DNA of 50,728 bases from Candidatus Nitrosopelagicus sp. (lineage in GTDB: Archaea; Thermoproteota; Nitrososphaeria; Nitrososphaerales; Nitrosopumilaceae), in assembly GCA_028343215.1 (NCBI GenBank), contig JAOLYB010000006.1:1-50728 (forward strand), in the 5' to 3' direction. The first letter of the stretch is position 1, and each line of letters begins with the position of its first letter. Made by a program: the position numbers and the translations under genes. Below the pieces are notes generated by a model. That model saw nothing but the letters and a program-made list of their open reading frames with translations, searched no databases and was not told where the DNA came from. This document shows positions 8,494 to 16,048 of the stretch, piece by piece.

Positions 8494-9111
8494 ATGATAA
8501 TCTTCCTTAGACATGGGCAAGCAGAAAATAATACTAAAAAAATTCTTGCAGGTAGAACTCCTGGAATTAATCTTACTGAAGAAGGAAAAAAACAGGCTGA
8601 ACAGGCTGGTGAGATGATTAAATCTCTTAACATCTCTGCAATTTACTCTAGTCCAATTGATAGAGCAATGCAAACTGCAGAAATTGTTGGAAAACATTGT
8701 GATGTAAAACCAATCTCAGATGATCGATTAATTGAATTGGATATGGGAAAGTTTACGATGGTCCCATATGATGAAATCTTTAAAAAACACGGTAACGTAT
8801 TCTTGAAATTCTATGAAGGCAGTTTAGAAATTAGTCATAATGGTGTTGAATCATTTTCAGAAGTCCAAAAAAGAGTTTTTGATATTGTGGACTTTGTCAA
8901 AAACAATCACAAAGGAGAAAATGTTGTACTAGTTACTCATATGGATCCAATAAAAGCAATGATCGGAAAAGTTCTCTCTTTAAAACCTGAGATTCTTTTT
9001 CAATTAATTGTCGCAAATGCTTCTCTCAATGTTTTCAAATATGACGATCAAAACTTTTACCTCTCTTCGATCAACTCTATGAACTCTTCACGTTTTCATG
9101 AGACTTTTTAA
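8494..9111 (+). CDS. Histidine phosphatase (phosphoglycerate mutase-like)
   Basis: The catalytic R-H-G is at residues 6-8 (F-L-R-H-G-Q-A-E-N-N), with the second arginine in S-S-P-I-D-R-A-M-Q-T-A-E, the acid residue in E-L-D-M-G and the second histidine in V-T-H-M-D. This is a complete branch-1 histidine phosphatase of 205 residues. It may be a sugar-phosphate, alpha-ribazole-phosphate or broad phosphatase; the genus makes cobalamin, so the ribazole role is possible, but the sequence does not decide. Confidence 0.85.
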   Translation: MIIFLRHGQAENNTKKILAGRTPGINLTEEGKKQAEQAGEMIKSLNISAIYSSPIDRAMQTAEIVGKHCDVKPISDDRLIELDMGKFTMVPYDEIFKKHGNVFLKFYEGSLEISHNGVESFSEVQKRVFDIVDFVKNNHKGENVVLVTHMDPIKAMIGKVLSLKPEILFQLIVANASLNVFKYDDQNFYLSSINSMNSSRFHETF

Positions 9112-9126
9112 CATAAATCCTCCAAA

Positions 9127-9137
9127 CTTTTAAATAG
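9127..9137 (+). promoter_or_regulatory. TATA box of the terminal oxidase operon
   Basis: A cttttaaatag element lies about 40 bases before the TTG start of the first oxidase gene and directly after the preceding gene. It is the only good TATA-like element before the operon, and spacing predicts a transcript start near 9155. Confidence 0.5.
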
Positions 9138-9170
9138 AAATTTTCGACCACGCGTAATTAACAGGTAAAA

Positions 9171-9434
9171 TTGAAAGGAATAATTGGTATAGGTGCAATG
9201 TTAGGGCTTTTAGTAATTCTTCCTTCCATTCAGTATGTTTTAGCAGCCGGTGATTCTGCTGGTGAATATCTTGATAGACGTGTAGTTATTTGGGGATTAT
9301 TTTATAGATTAATGATTGTCGCATTTACAGTAGGAACTGTAGTTTCTGGTCTTATAGTATGGCTAGTTTTGAGATTTAGAGAGTCAAATCCAAAAGCAAC
9401 ACCAACATCTTACGAGGCATCGGGTTCGTGGTAA
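9171..9434 (+). CDS. Cytochrome oxidase subunit II, N-terminal membrane part (split gene)
   Basis: An 87-residue membrane protein: a hydrophobic N-terminal helix ending A-L-A-A-G-D like a signal sequence, and a second helix (about 43-68, F-Y-R-L-M-I-V-A-F-T-V-G-T-V-V-S-G) followed by W-L-V-L-R-F-R-E-S-N-P-K-A, which is the first membrane hairpin arm of subunit II. It has no CuA ligands; these are in the next gene, one base downstream. Start is TTG at 9171. Together the two genes make one ordinary subunit II, so this is read as a split subunit and not a degraded gene. Confidence 0.75.
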   Translation: MKGIIGIGAMLGLLVILPSIQYVLAAGDSAGEYLDRRVVIWGLFYRLMIVAFTVGTVVSGLIVWLVLRFRESNPKATPTSYEASGSW

Positions 9435-9435
9435 A

Positions 9436-9867
9436 ATGAGCGGACACTCTACTTGGCCAGAATGGGTTTACGTTGGCGTTGTAATCGCATTACTTTGTTA
9501 TGTAGGTGCAGAAGCTTGGAATATTGAAAGAATTATTGAGCATGTTCCAGAAGATGCAGAAATTATCAAAGTTACTGGTCAACAATGGATATGGACCTTT
9601 GAACATGAAGATGGAACTAAAGAAATAGGAGAATTACATGTCGAAAAAGGAAAAGCGTACAAGTTTGAGATAACGTCGAAAGATGTTATACATTCATTTA
9701 ACATTCATGATTATGTTGTTTTGTTGGACGCAGTACCTGGAAGAGTTAACACGGTTTGGTTTTCACCAACAGATGTTGGAGAATTTGATATTCAATGTAG
9801 AGAATATTGTGGATTAATTCATTACAACATGCGTGGAACACTTATTGTGGAGGATAAAGGAGCCTGA
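9436..9867 (+). CDS. coxB: Cytochrome c oxidase subunit II, CuA domain
   Basis: One membrane helix (about 11-28) then the cupredoxin domain. The full CuA site is present: H86, C121, C125, H129 and M132 in the motif C-R-E-Y-C-G-L-I-H-Y-N-M, with E123 as the backbone ligand. G-Q-Q-W-I-W is the conserved aromatic electron-entry patch. The dinuclear centre takes electrons from a periplasmic donor, here most likely a cupredoxin since thaumarchaea lack c-type cytochromes, and passes them to subunit I, encoded six bases downstream. Confidence 0.93.
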   Translation: MSGHSTWPEWVYVGVVIALLCYVGAEAWNIERIIEHVPEDAEIIKVTGQQWIWTFEHEDGTKEIGELHVEKGKAYKFEITSKDVIHSFNIHDYVVLLDAVPGRVNTVWFSPTDVGEFDIQCREYCGLIHYNMRGTLIVEDKGA

Positions 9868-9873
9868 TTTGAT

Positions 9874-11400
9874 ATGGTATTAGAATTACAAAAACCAAGA
9901 CCAATTTGGCAAATTATGTTTTCAACGCATCATACTGATGTTGGTCTTCTTTACCTAATTACATCTCTAGCATTCATGTTCATGGGTGGAGCACTTGCTT
10001 TGTTACTTAGAGTTGAATTATTCAGTCCAGGTGTTCAAATAATCGCTGACTCTATGACATACAACAGAATCTTTACAGTTCATGGAACTACTCTGATTTT
10101 CTTATTCATCTTACCATCTGCATCTGCATTTGGAAATTATCTTGTCCCAATCATGGTTCGATTCAAAGACATGGCATATCCAAAATTAAATGCAGTAGCA
10201 TTTTGGATGATACCACCAGCAGGTGCACTAATCTGGTTAGGATTTGCAGACTTCACTTGGTATGCATATCCAACATATTCTGTAATCAGTGCACCAGGTC
10301 CTGCAGCAGACATGTGGATATTTGGACTGAAAATTTTAGGTGTGTCTTCAATACTTGGTTCAATTAACTTTGTAGTTACAATAATGAAATGTAAACATCC
10401 TGATTTACCATTAAGTAAAATGCCGCTATTAGCTTGGGCATATCTCACATCTTCATTAATCACTTTAGTTGCAGTTCCAACATTTGCAGCGGCGTTGTTG
10501 ATGTTACTTACAGATAGACTAGGTGCATCAGGATTTTTCAATCCTGCAATGGGTGGAGATCCAATTGCTTACCAACATTTGTTTTGGTTTACATTCCATC
10601 CAGAAGTATACATTTTGGTAATTCCTGCGATTGGTTTCATGTATGAAATATTCCCGCGTTTCTCAAGAAAACCAATTTTCAGTCATAGCTCTGGAGTAGC
10701 CGCATTTACTTTACTAACAATTGTAGGATTTGCATCATGGGCTCATCACATGTATGCAACCGGAATGTCATTTACAGAAAAGACTGTATTCATGGTTGGA
10801 ACTCTAGCAGCAGTTCCAGCATCTGCAATGCACACATTCAACTTCTTAGCCACCATGTGGGGTGGAAGAATCAAGTTTGCAACCCCAATTATGTGGGCTG
10901 TAGGCGGAATTGCACTCTTCTTCTCGGCTGGAGCAGGTGGTGTAGTAAACAGTGCAATGCCATTAGACTTTATCACTCACGACTCTTACTGGGTAGTTGG
11001 ACACTTCCACCTATTTGTAATGGGTACAATCCTCTTTGGCACAGTAGGATTCGTCTACTACTTCTTCCCATACGTAACTGGAAGAATGTACAGCGAGGTT
11101 TTGGGCAAAGTCCACTTTATCTTATCTTTCGTAGGAACCGTTCTTGTATTCTTTACTCAACACATCTTGGGACTCTTTGGAATGCCAAGAAGAATTTATG
11201 ATTATCCCCCAATTCCGGAATGGGTCCAAATGAACATAATAATTTCAATTGGCGCATTCATCATCGGTATCGGTATGGCAATCTTCCTTGTGAACTTAAT
11301 TTGGAGTTCGGCAAAAGGAAAACCAGCAGATATGGATGATCCATTTGGCTTAGGCGGAAAATATTACTTCCCATATCAGGCAAAGAACCCATCACATTAG
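9874..11400 (+). CDS. coxA: Haem-copper oxidase subunit I, A1-like
   Basis: A 508-residue polytopic protein with all redox ligands: low-spin haem H70 and H379, high-spin haem H377, CuB H242, H291, H292, and the cross-linking Y246 in F-H-P-E-V-Y. E244 in that motif is the D-channel glutamate of A1 enzymes. It reduces oxygen to water with proton pumping as the terminal step of respiration. C-ending codons are frequent, typical of a highly expressed gene. The downstream genes encode a cupredoxin and a CtaA-like haem A enzyme. Confidence 0.95.
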   Translation: MVLELQKPRPIWQIMFSTHHTDVGLLYLITSLAFMFMGGALALLLRVELFSPGVQIIADSMTYNRIFTVHGTTLIFLFILPSASAFGNYLVPIMVRFKDMAYPKLNAVAFWMIPPAGALIWLGFADFTWYAYPTYSVISAPGPAADMWIFGLKILGVSSILGSINFVVTIMKCKHPDLPLSKMPLLAWAYLTSSLITLVAVPTFAAALLMLLTDRLGASGFFNPAMGGDPIAYQHLFWFTFHPEVYILVIPAIGFMYEIFPRFSRKPIFSHSSGVAAFTLLTIVGFASWAHHMYATGMSFTEKTVFMVGTLAAVPASAMHTFNFLATMWGGRIKFATPIMWAVGGIALFFSAGAGGVVNSAMPLDFITHDSYWVVGHFHLFVMGTILFGTVGFVYYFFPYVTGRMYSEVLGKVHFILSFVGTVLVFFTQHILGLFGMPRRIYDYPPIPEWVQMNIIISIGAFIIGIGMAIFLVNLIWSSAKGKPADMDDPFGLGGKYYFPYQAKNPSH

Positions 11401-11409
11401 GATAACAAA

Positions 11410-12393
11410 ATGACACAAGAACAACAACAACACGATCCAATTTACAGAACAACACCTGAACGTACAACCAAGATGATGGTTATCATGTTGGGAATCTGTA
11501 TCGCAGGTGGTGGAATTTTCTTTGGAATGTGGGATTATTGGATTTCCATGCCTCCACCAGCAGGTCTCTTAACTGGAGATGTTGGAGATGATCATGGTGG
11601 TTCTGATAAAGGCTCAGGTTCAGTAGTTCTAACTGGAGTAGAAATCAATTCATCATTAGCATTTATTGAAAGTAGTGACTTTCGAGTTTTAGCGTTTAAT
11701 GCACTGCCCGGAGAAGAAGGTGCAAACCCAACTATCAATGCAAACGTTGGTGATAAAATCATCTTTGATATAGTAAATGATGGTAAATCTTTCCACGCAT
11801 TTGGTGTTACTTCAGATGAAGAAGGATTTGGAAATCTCTATCCAGGTTCTGAAGTTGCATCTATGAACGAACCTCTAAAACCTGGTGAAGGTGGAGTCTC
11901 AGAATTCATTCCAACCGAACCTGGTACATACTACTACATCTGTACAGTTCCAGGTCACAGAATGCAAGGAATGGTTGGCGAAATTATTGTAACTGGTGCA
12001 GGTGCCCCAGCAGCTGCAGCCCCACCAACTGGTGTATCTCATGACATAACATTTGACTTTGTAGAAAGTAGTGACTTTAGAACTCTAGCATTTGACGCAT
12101 TACCTGGAGAAGAAGGTAGCAATCCTGAAGTCCGTGTAAACTCTGGTGATGAAGTAACAATTACCACAAATAATGTAGGAAAATCTTTCCACGCATTTGG
12201 TGTTGTTTCAAACCCTGATGATTTCAATAGTATTATTTTTGATTCTGCTATTGCAGCAGCAACCAACCCTCTAAAACCTGGTGAATCTGGCTCGGTAACA
12301 TTCCTAGCAGGTGCACCTGGTACATACTACTACATCTGTACAGTTCCAGGACATGCATTACAAGGTATGCAAGGTTTATTCATTGTAGAGTAA
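11410..12393 (+). CDS. Membrane-anchored protein with two tandem cupredoxin domains
   Basis: After a cytoplasmic tail and one membrane helix (about 21-40), two type 1 copper domains follow. Ligands are H129, C178, H183, M188 in the first and H261, C310, H315, M320 in the second. The halves share S-S-D-F-R, L-P-G-E-E-G and Y-Y-Y-I-C-T-V-P-G-H almost unchanged, so they arose by internal duplication. An Ala/Pro linker (about 197-208) joins them. It is ten bases downstream of subunit I and probably delivers electrons to the oxidase on the outside of the membrane. Confidence 0.9.
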   Translation: MTQEQQQHDPIYRTTPERTTKMMVIMLGICIAGGGIFFGMWDYWISMPPPAGLLTGDVGDDHGGSDKGSGSVVLTGVEINSSLAFIESSDFRVLAFNALPGEEGANPTINANVGDKIIFDIVNDGKSFHAFGVTSDEEGFGNLYPGSEVASMNEPLKPGEGGVSEFIPTEPGTYYYICTVPGHRMQGMVGEIIVTGAGAPAAAAPPTGVSHDITFDFVESSDFRTLAFDALPGEEGSNPEVRVNSGDEVTITTNNVGKSFHAFGVVSNPDDFNSIIFDSAIAAATNPLKPGESGSVTFLAGAPGTYYYICTVPGHALQGMQGLFIVE

Positions 12394-12394
12394 T

Positions 12395-12838
12395 TTGATT
12401 CTAAAATATCTCGCATTAACATCTCTTGTAATTTTATACTCACTCATGTTTGTTGGTGGGTACATTTCTGCAGCAGGACTAGGTCTGACATGTCCTGAAT
12501 GGCCATTATGTCCTAATGGTGTAATGCCAAATGATGAATATTTCATTGAATGGATTCATAGAACAGTTGCAGCAACAACAGGTCTCTTAATTTTAGCAAC
12601 CACAATTGGTGTTTGGATAAATAAGAATGCAGGAAGAAAAGTCAAGTTTACAAGTGGATTTGCAAGCGCTCTAGTAGTCACTCAAATCACACTTGGCGCT
12701 CTTGTAATTGATACTCAATTGCATGCAGTACTAGTTGCAGTTCATCTAGGTATTGGAATACTGCTATTTGCAATGACTCTACTCACTGTATTATTTGTAT
12801 TTAGACTTGGAAAGCAAGTAATAGAAACTAAAATTTAG
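12395..12838 (+). CDS. ctaA: Half-size CtaA/Cox15-like haem A synthase
   Basis: A 147-residue, four-helix membrane protein. Bacterial CtaA has eight helices from two related halves; this is one half. Key residues are visible: H55 in E-W-I-H-R-T, H110 and H117 in the second helix pair, and the extracytoplasmic cysteine pair C33/C39 in T-C-P-E-W-P-L-C. The protein would work as a dimer. It follows the cupredoxin gene by one base, starting with TTG, and would supply the oxidase with modified haem. Ends 11 bases inside the convergent next gene. Confidence 0.85.
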   Translation: MILKYLALTSLVILYSLMFVGGYISAAGLGLTCPEWPLCPNGVMPNDEYFIEWIHRTVAATTGLLILATTIGVWINKNAGRKVKFTSGFASALVVTQITLGALVIDTQLHAVLVAVHLGIGILLFAMTLLTVLFVFRLGKQVIETKI

Positions 12839-13355
12839 ATCGTTTTTTTAGTATTCTAGGAAAATAAACAATACCTACAACTCCTCCAAAAATTAATCCA
12901 CCTGCAGCAATTGCTCCTATGAAAACATAACCAAATGGTGATTGTGTGCTTATGTTGAATGTAAATGTCAAAACTCCTCCGTCTTCTGCAACATCATACA
13001 AGTCTATACGAAATATATGATTTCCTGACTCTTCAAAGAAAAAATCTTTTTCCATATGTCCGCTATCATAAGATTCTGGTCTCCATGTGATTATTTGCTC
13101 ATCATTGTAAAAAATTCTGTTTCCCATCATAAATCGATCAACCTCTTGACCATCTTGATCTGTTACCCTGATCAAAATTTGTGATCTCTCACCAATTTGT
13201 GGAAATTCTGGTTGGGTTGCGATCTGAACTCGATAATCACCTAATGTTTGTTCAGATGAATTAAACAATGAATGTCCATATGCATCAGTTGTTGCTGTGA
13301 TCGACACAAAAAGTAATGGTAAAATAAAAAGGATCCTTAAACTTTCATTCATCAT
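12828..13355 (-). CDS. Secreted/anchored CopC- or YtkA-like Ig-fold protein
   Basis: A signal peptide (basic start, hydrophobic core to about residue 22, then A-Y-G-H-S) leads to a beta-rich domain with Q-P-E-F-P-Q-I-G-E-R-S-Q-I-L-I-R-V-T-D-Q-D-G and a C-terminal membrane helix followed by a basic tail. The pattern resembles CopC/YtkA domains that help metal insertion outside the membrane. The start at ATG 13355 is supported by a ggagga sequence nine bases upstream, unusual here and decisive. Facing the oxidase operon, it may aid copper loading; that is inference. Confidence 0.6.
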   Translation of the reverse strand: MMNESLRILFILPLLFVSITATTDAYGHSLFNSSEQTLGDYRVQIATQPEFPQIGERSQILIRVTDQDGQEVDRFMMGNRIFYNDEQIITWRPESYDSGHMEKDFFFEESGNHIFRIDLYDVAEDGGVLTFTFNISTQSPFGYVFIGAIAAGGLIFGGVVGIVYFPRILKKRSKF

Positions 13356-13371
13356 AATTGATTGTCCTCCG

Positions 13372-13377
13372 ATCAAT
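13372..13377 (-). promoter_or_regulatory. Shine-Dalgarno site of the CopC/YtkA-like gene
   Basis: On the minus strand ggagga sits nine bases before ATG 13355. It decides the start over the longer reading frame. Most genes in this window lack such a site. Confidence 0.6.
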
Positions 13378-13445
13378 ATATTGTAAATCAAAAACTTTGT
13401 TGAAAATCGTGTAAAGCTTTAAATGCTCTCTGAAAAGAGTCACAA

Positions 13446-14048
13446 ATGTTGACTGTAGTTAAGAAATCAATCGACATCAAAGCACCAGTAGACACTGTGT
13501 TTACCTATTTTGCAAGACCAGAACACGTTTCTGATCAAATGTCTGAAAAAGGCGTTGGCATGACTGTCATTCCTATGGATATTAAAGCAGGAATGGGTGT
13601 AGGAACAACATTCAGAGTAATTGGTGACTTTAGCGGAAAAAGACTAGAATGGGATTGTGAAACAACCGAATTTGTTAGAGGTGAAAAAATCTCTGCAAAA
13701 CAAATTAAAGGTAAATTCAAGAGATGGGAAATTACAACCGAATTCAAAGAACTCTCTGATAATCTTACAAATGTTAGCATGACTGTTGACTATGAAATGC
13801 CACTAGGTCCACTAGGCAATATTTTAGACAAAGTAAAATTTGCAAAATCTGCTGAAAATGGACTTGAAACAGCACTTTTCAAAGTAAGAGGTCTCTTAGA
13901 AGGAAATGGTTCAATTCCGGTTTACATCACATTAGATGCATACCAAAAACTCCTAGCAGAAAAGAAAAAGATGAACAATGTTCCAGTTTCAACTGTACTT
14001 ACTGCAATTCTTGAGAAGTTCGAACAAGAACCAGAACTCAAAAACTAA
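13446..14048 (+). CDS. SRPBCC/CoxG-like START-fold protein
   Basis: Residues 1-145 show the SRPBCC layout: V-V-K-K-S-I-D-I-K-A-P-V-D-T-V-F-T-Y-F-A-R-P-E-H at the start, then G-V-G-T-T-F-R-V and a W-E-I-T-T-E-F-K-E strand, as in polyketide cyclase/CoxG-like lipid- or ligand-binding proteins. A charged C-terminal tail of about 50 residues is not part of the fold. A tttaaatg box about 28 bases upstream gives a near-leaderless transcript. It is separate from, but close to, the oxidase operon; the ligand is unknown. Confidence 0.75.
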   Translation: MLTVVKKSIDIKAPVDTVFTYFARPEHVSDQMSEKGVGMTVIPMDIKAGMGVGTTFRVIGDFSGKRLEWDCETTEFVRGEKISAKQIKGKFKRWEITTEFKELSDNLTNVSMTVDYEMPLGPLGNILDKVKFAKSAENGLETALFKVRGLLEGNGSIPVYITLDAYQKLLAEKKKMNNVPVSTVLTAILEKFEQEPELKN

Positions 14049-14059
14049 TCATATCCCAA

Positions 14060-14070
14060 GTTTAAATAAT
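14060..14070 (+). promoter_or_regulatory. TATA box of the tRNA-Lys gene
   Basis: The element gtttaaataat lies about 27-37 bases before the first base of the tRNA, the spacing expected for archaeal transcription. Confidence 0.5.
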
Positions 14071-14096
14071 AACATCATTTTTTCATATCTTTGTGT

Positions 14097-14170
14097 GGGT
14101 CTATGGCGCAGCCAGGTAGCGCACCGGACTCTTAATCCGGTTGTCGTGGGTTCGAATCCCACTAGACCCG
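14097..14170 (+). tRNA. tRNA-Lys (anticodon CTT)
   Basis: Acceptor gggtcta/tagaccc, anticodon stem ccgga/tccgg with loop ctcttaa (anticodon CTT) and T-arm gtggg-ttcgaat-cccac all pair. Discriminator G, no intron, no encoded CCA. The convergent methyltransferase gene ends on the very next base. Confidence 0.96.
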
Positions 14171-14728
14171 CTATTGTAATTTCCGCAATAAAGTAAATCT
14201 AACTTGTTCAGGTTCTATCTCTTCATGCATGTTGACATTGCTTACAACTTTTACTTTGTAATTCAACCATCTCTTTAGCATGTTTCTAAATTTCATTTCA
14301 TCATTTATCACATCTTCAGTTTCTCCAAATAATTCACAATTTACAATATATTTTTTGGCTACACGAAACATCTCACTAACACCCTTATCCAGCGTATCGT
14401 CATCAAGATAATTCAATAACTTATGTGTAAAAATAAAATCAACTGATGCATCTTCAAAAGGTAATTTTGTAATATTTTCTTTGTGAAATTTCCCGCTAGG
14501 GATATTTTTTCTAGCTAATTCTAATGCATGTTCATTCAAATCAACTCCATGTATCTCAAACGAATCATCAAATTTTCTCAAATCAACTCCTGTTCCACAA
14601 CCAATTTCTAAAATACTTGTACAATGTAATGATCTTGCAAGATCTGTTAAAAATTTTGTAAATTCTTCATTGTTACGTGATTCATTTTCATCAGCATATT
14701 TGTTCCAAAATTCTTTATCATAATTCAA
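14171..14728 (-). CDS. SAM-dependent methyltransferase (class I)
   Basis: The SAM-binding motif I L-E-I-G-C-G-T-G-V-D-L (about residues 41-51) and the acidic motif II G-V-D-L-N-E-H-A are intact, followed by L-P-F-E-D-A-S-V-D-F-I-F-T. The 185-residue form and the W-N-K-Y-A-D-E-N start resemble methylases associated with pseudaminic acid loci, though the substrate is not readable. The stop codon abuts the tRNA-Lys gene. Confidence 0.8.
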   Translation of the reverse strand: MNYDKEFWNKYADENESRNNEEFTKFLTDLARSLHCTSILEIGCGTGVDLRKFDDSFEIHGVDLNEHALELARKNIPSGKFHKENITKLPFEDASVDFIFTHKLLNYLDDDTLDKGVSEMFRVAKKYIVNCELFGETEDVINDEMKFRNMLKRWLNYKVKVVSNVNMHEEIEPEQVRFTLLRKLQ

Positions 14729-14734
14729 TTTATT

Positions 14735-14905
14735 TCACTTTCCATGAGAACATTTGCATGAAATCAACTTTGTATCAAATGTACATTCATGTGGTCCTTC
14801 AGATTTTGCATTAACTGGCATTTCTTTCATACATTCTTCATGTCTACCTTTTTTACAAAACCAACATATCTCGGATATCTCATCTGATACTGAGCAATCT
14901 TCCAT
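14735..14905 (-). CDS. Cys/His-rich microprotein, probable zinc binder
   Basis: A 56-residue frame found by reading the gap between the methyltransferase and the aminotransferase. It has C4, a C-W-F-C pair (C14, C17), H22, C25, H39, C41, then C50, C52 and H54, an arrangement too regular for chance in AT-rich DNA. Start ATG 14905 and stop TGA at 14735. It ends six bases before the methyltransferase start, so the two may form one unit. Function unknown; metal binding is inferred from the Cys/His pattern. Confidence 0.7.
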   Translation of the reverse strand: MEDCSVSDEISEICWFCKKGRHEECMKEMPVNAKSEGPHECTFDTKLISCKCSHGK

Positions 14906-14937
14906 ATGTTCTGTAAACTTTTAAGATATATCTAATT

Positions 14938-15852
14938 TTAGATGAATTTTAACCATGAGCGGAATTTCTTATTTTCACCCATTACTGTATCCATGAATAA
15001 TTCTTGTAATTCTTTTGTAAATTCACCAATTTTTCCATTTCCAATTTTTGTCTTATTTACGCGAGTAACTGACTTTACTTCTGCAGCAGTTCCTGTCATA
15101 AAAATTTCATCAGCTTTCAGAAGATCATTAATTTTTAGATTTTTTTCAACAACTTTATTTTTCTTTGATTTGAGAAGTTTTATTGCTGAATCTCTTGTTA
15201 TTCCATCTAGTATGTCTGCATCCAATGGCGGTGTAGTAATTTTTCCATTTTTAACTACAAAAATATTTTCTGCACTTCCTTCTGCAACGTATCCTTTGTT
15301 GTTAAGCATGATTGCTTCATCATATCCTGCGTTTAGTGCCTCCATTCTAGCCAATGCAGCATTTGAATAATTTGCTGCAGATTTTGCTTGCATAGGTTGT
15401 GATTTTGAATCAATTCTTATCCATTTTGAAATTTTACATTTTGCACCTGAATATTTTCCTGCCTTTGATTCTCCCATTTTCCATTCCCAACATGAAATGG
15501 AAACATCAACTTTGTTATTTGTTGGAGTAAGTCCCATTGTTCCATATCCATAATATGCTAATGGTCTGATGTAACATTGTTTCAGTTTATTTGCTTTTAC
15601 CGTTTTTATTATTCCGTCATTAATTTTTTTATTTGAATATGGCATTTTCATAGAATACATTTTTGCAGAATTAAAAAATCTGTCAACATGTTCTGGTAAT
15701 CGAAAAATTGCTGAACCCTCTGGGGTATCATAACATCTAATCCCTTCAAATATTGAAGTTGAATAGTGTAATGCATGTGTTAAAACATGTACTTTGGCAT
15801 TTTTGAAAGGAACTAATTTTCCATTCATCCAAATCTTGCCTGTTTCTTTCAT
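14938..15852 (-). CDS. ilvE: Branched-chain amino acid aminotransferase
   Basis: A fold-type IV PLP enzyme. H-A-L-H-Y-S-T-S-I-F-E-G-I-R-C-Y is the class IV signature near the N-terminus, the central K-S-A-A-N-Y-S-N-A-A-L-A-R-M-E-A segment carries the usual substrate-contact residues, and G-T-A-A-E-V gives the phosphate loop. It transfers the amino group in the last step of valine, leucine and isoleucine synthesis. ATG 15852 is preferred to TTG 15861 (three residues longer). Its upstream side faces an unusual GC-rich microgene. Confidence 0.93.
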   Translation of the reverse strand: MKETGKIWMNGKLVPFKNAKVHVLTHALHYSTSIFEGIRCYDTPEGSAIFRLPEHVDRFFNSAKMYSMKMPYSNKKINDGIIKTVKANKLKQCYIRPLAYYGYGTMGLTPTNNKVDVSISCWEWKMGESKAGKYSGAKCKISKWIRIDSKSQPMQAKSAANYSNAALARMEALNAGYDEAIMLNNKGYVAEGSAENIFVVKNGKITTPPLDADILDGITRDSAIKLLKSKKNKVVEKNLKINDLLKADEIFMTGTAAEVKSVTRVNKTKIGNGKIGEFTKELQELFMDTVMGENKKFRSWLKFI

Positions 15853-15912
15853 ATCGGGCAAAACTCATCTCGTAATTTAAACAATCACGCCTGAATCCCT
15901 ATACTATACATA

Positions 15913-15948
15913 GATCATATTAAATAATCTTCATGATCTAATATGATC
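15913..15948. repeat. Perfect 10-bp inverted repeat over a promoter and start codon
   Basis: Arms gatcatatta (15913-15922) and taatatgatc (15939-15948) are exact reverse complements with a 16-base spacer that contains another gatc. The left arm overlaps the attaaataat TATA-like element and the right arm overlaps the ATG of the microgene at 15943. With a leaderless transcript most of it is not in the RNA, so an operator is more likely than an RNA hairpin. Confidence 0.6.
15917..15929 (+). promoter_or_regulatory. TATA-like element of the microgene
   Basis: catattaaataat lies about 20-26 bases before ATG 15943, the correct distance for a transcript starting at or next to the start codon. Confidence 0.5.
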
Positions 15949-16035
15949 AAGCGTGTTTTGGGTAACGCCGGACTGATTCTAGAAGATGGTCCAAGAACAA
16001 ACCCACCTTGGCACTACTGGTCACACGACCTTTAG
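15943..16035 (+). CDS. 30-residue GC-rich microprotein or dual-function small RNA
   Basis: The frame from ATG 15943 to TAG 16033-16035 encodes a basic start (M-I-K-R-V-L-G-N-A-G), then an aromatic, His-rich end (N-P-P-W-H-Y-W-S-H-D-L). Hand count gives about 52% G+C for 15951-16030, against roughly a third around it, and codons end often in C (AAC, GCC, CAC, TAC, GAC), like the highly expressed oxidase genes. It has its own TATA-like box at leaderless distance. The 3' part also folds (16008-16041), so a non-coding RNA is a real alternative. No known family recognised. Confidence 0.5.
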   Translation: MIKRVLGNAGLILEDGPRTNPPWHYWSHDL

Positions 16036-16041
16036 CGCCAA
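16008..16041 (+). ncRNA. Imperfect hairpin at the 3' end of the microgene
   Basis: ttggc (16008-16012) pairs with gccaa (16037-16041), then an A-C mismatch, cta with tag, a two-base internal loop each side, and ggtc with gacc around an acac loop. The stop codon lies inside it. It is followed by actggtttt, so it may end or protect the transcript. Confidence 0.4.
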
Positions 16042-16048
16042 ACTGGTT

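Noticed and set aside
10737-11201. Long second frame (154 codons) inside the oxidase subunit I gene
   Set aside because: It is a shadow of the coxA frame; serine/histidine/tryptophan-rich with no recognisable domain, while the coxA frame has all redox ligands.
13416-13440. Short dyad ctct...agag before the SRPBCC gene as an operator
   Set aside because: Only four base pairs, expected often by chance; the TATA box is sufficient explanation.
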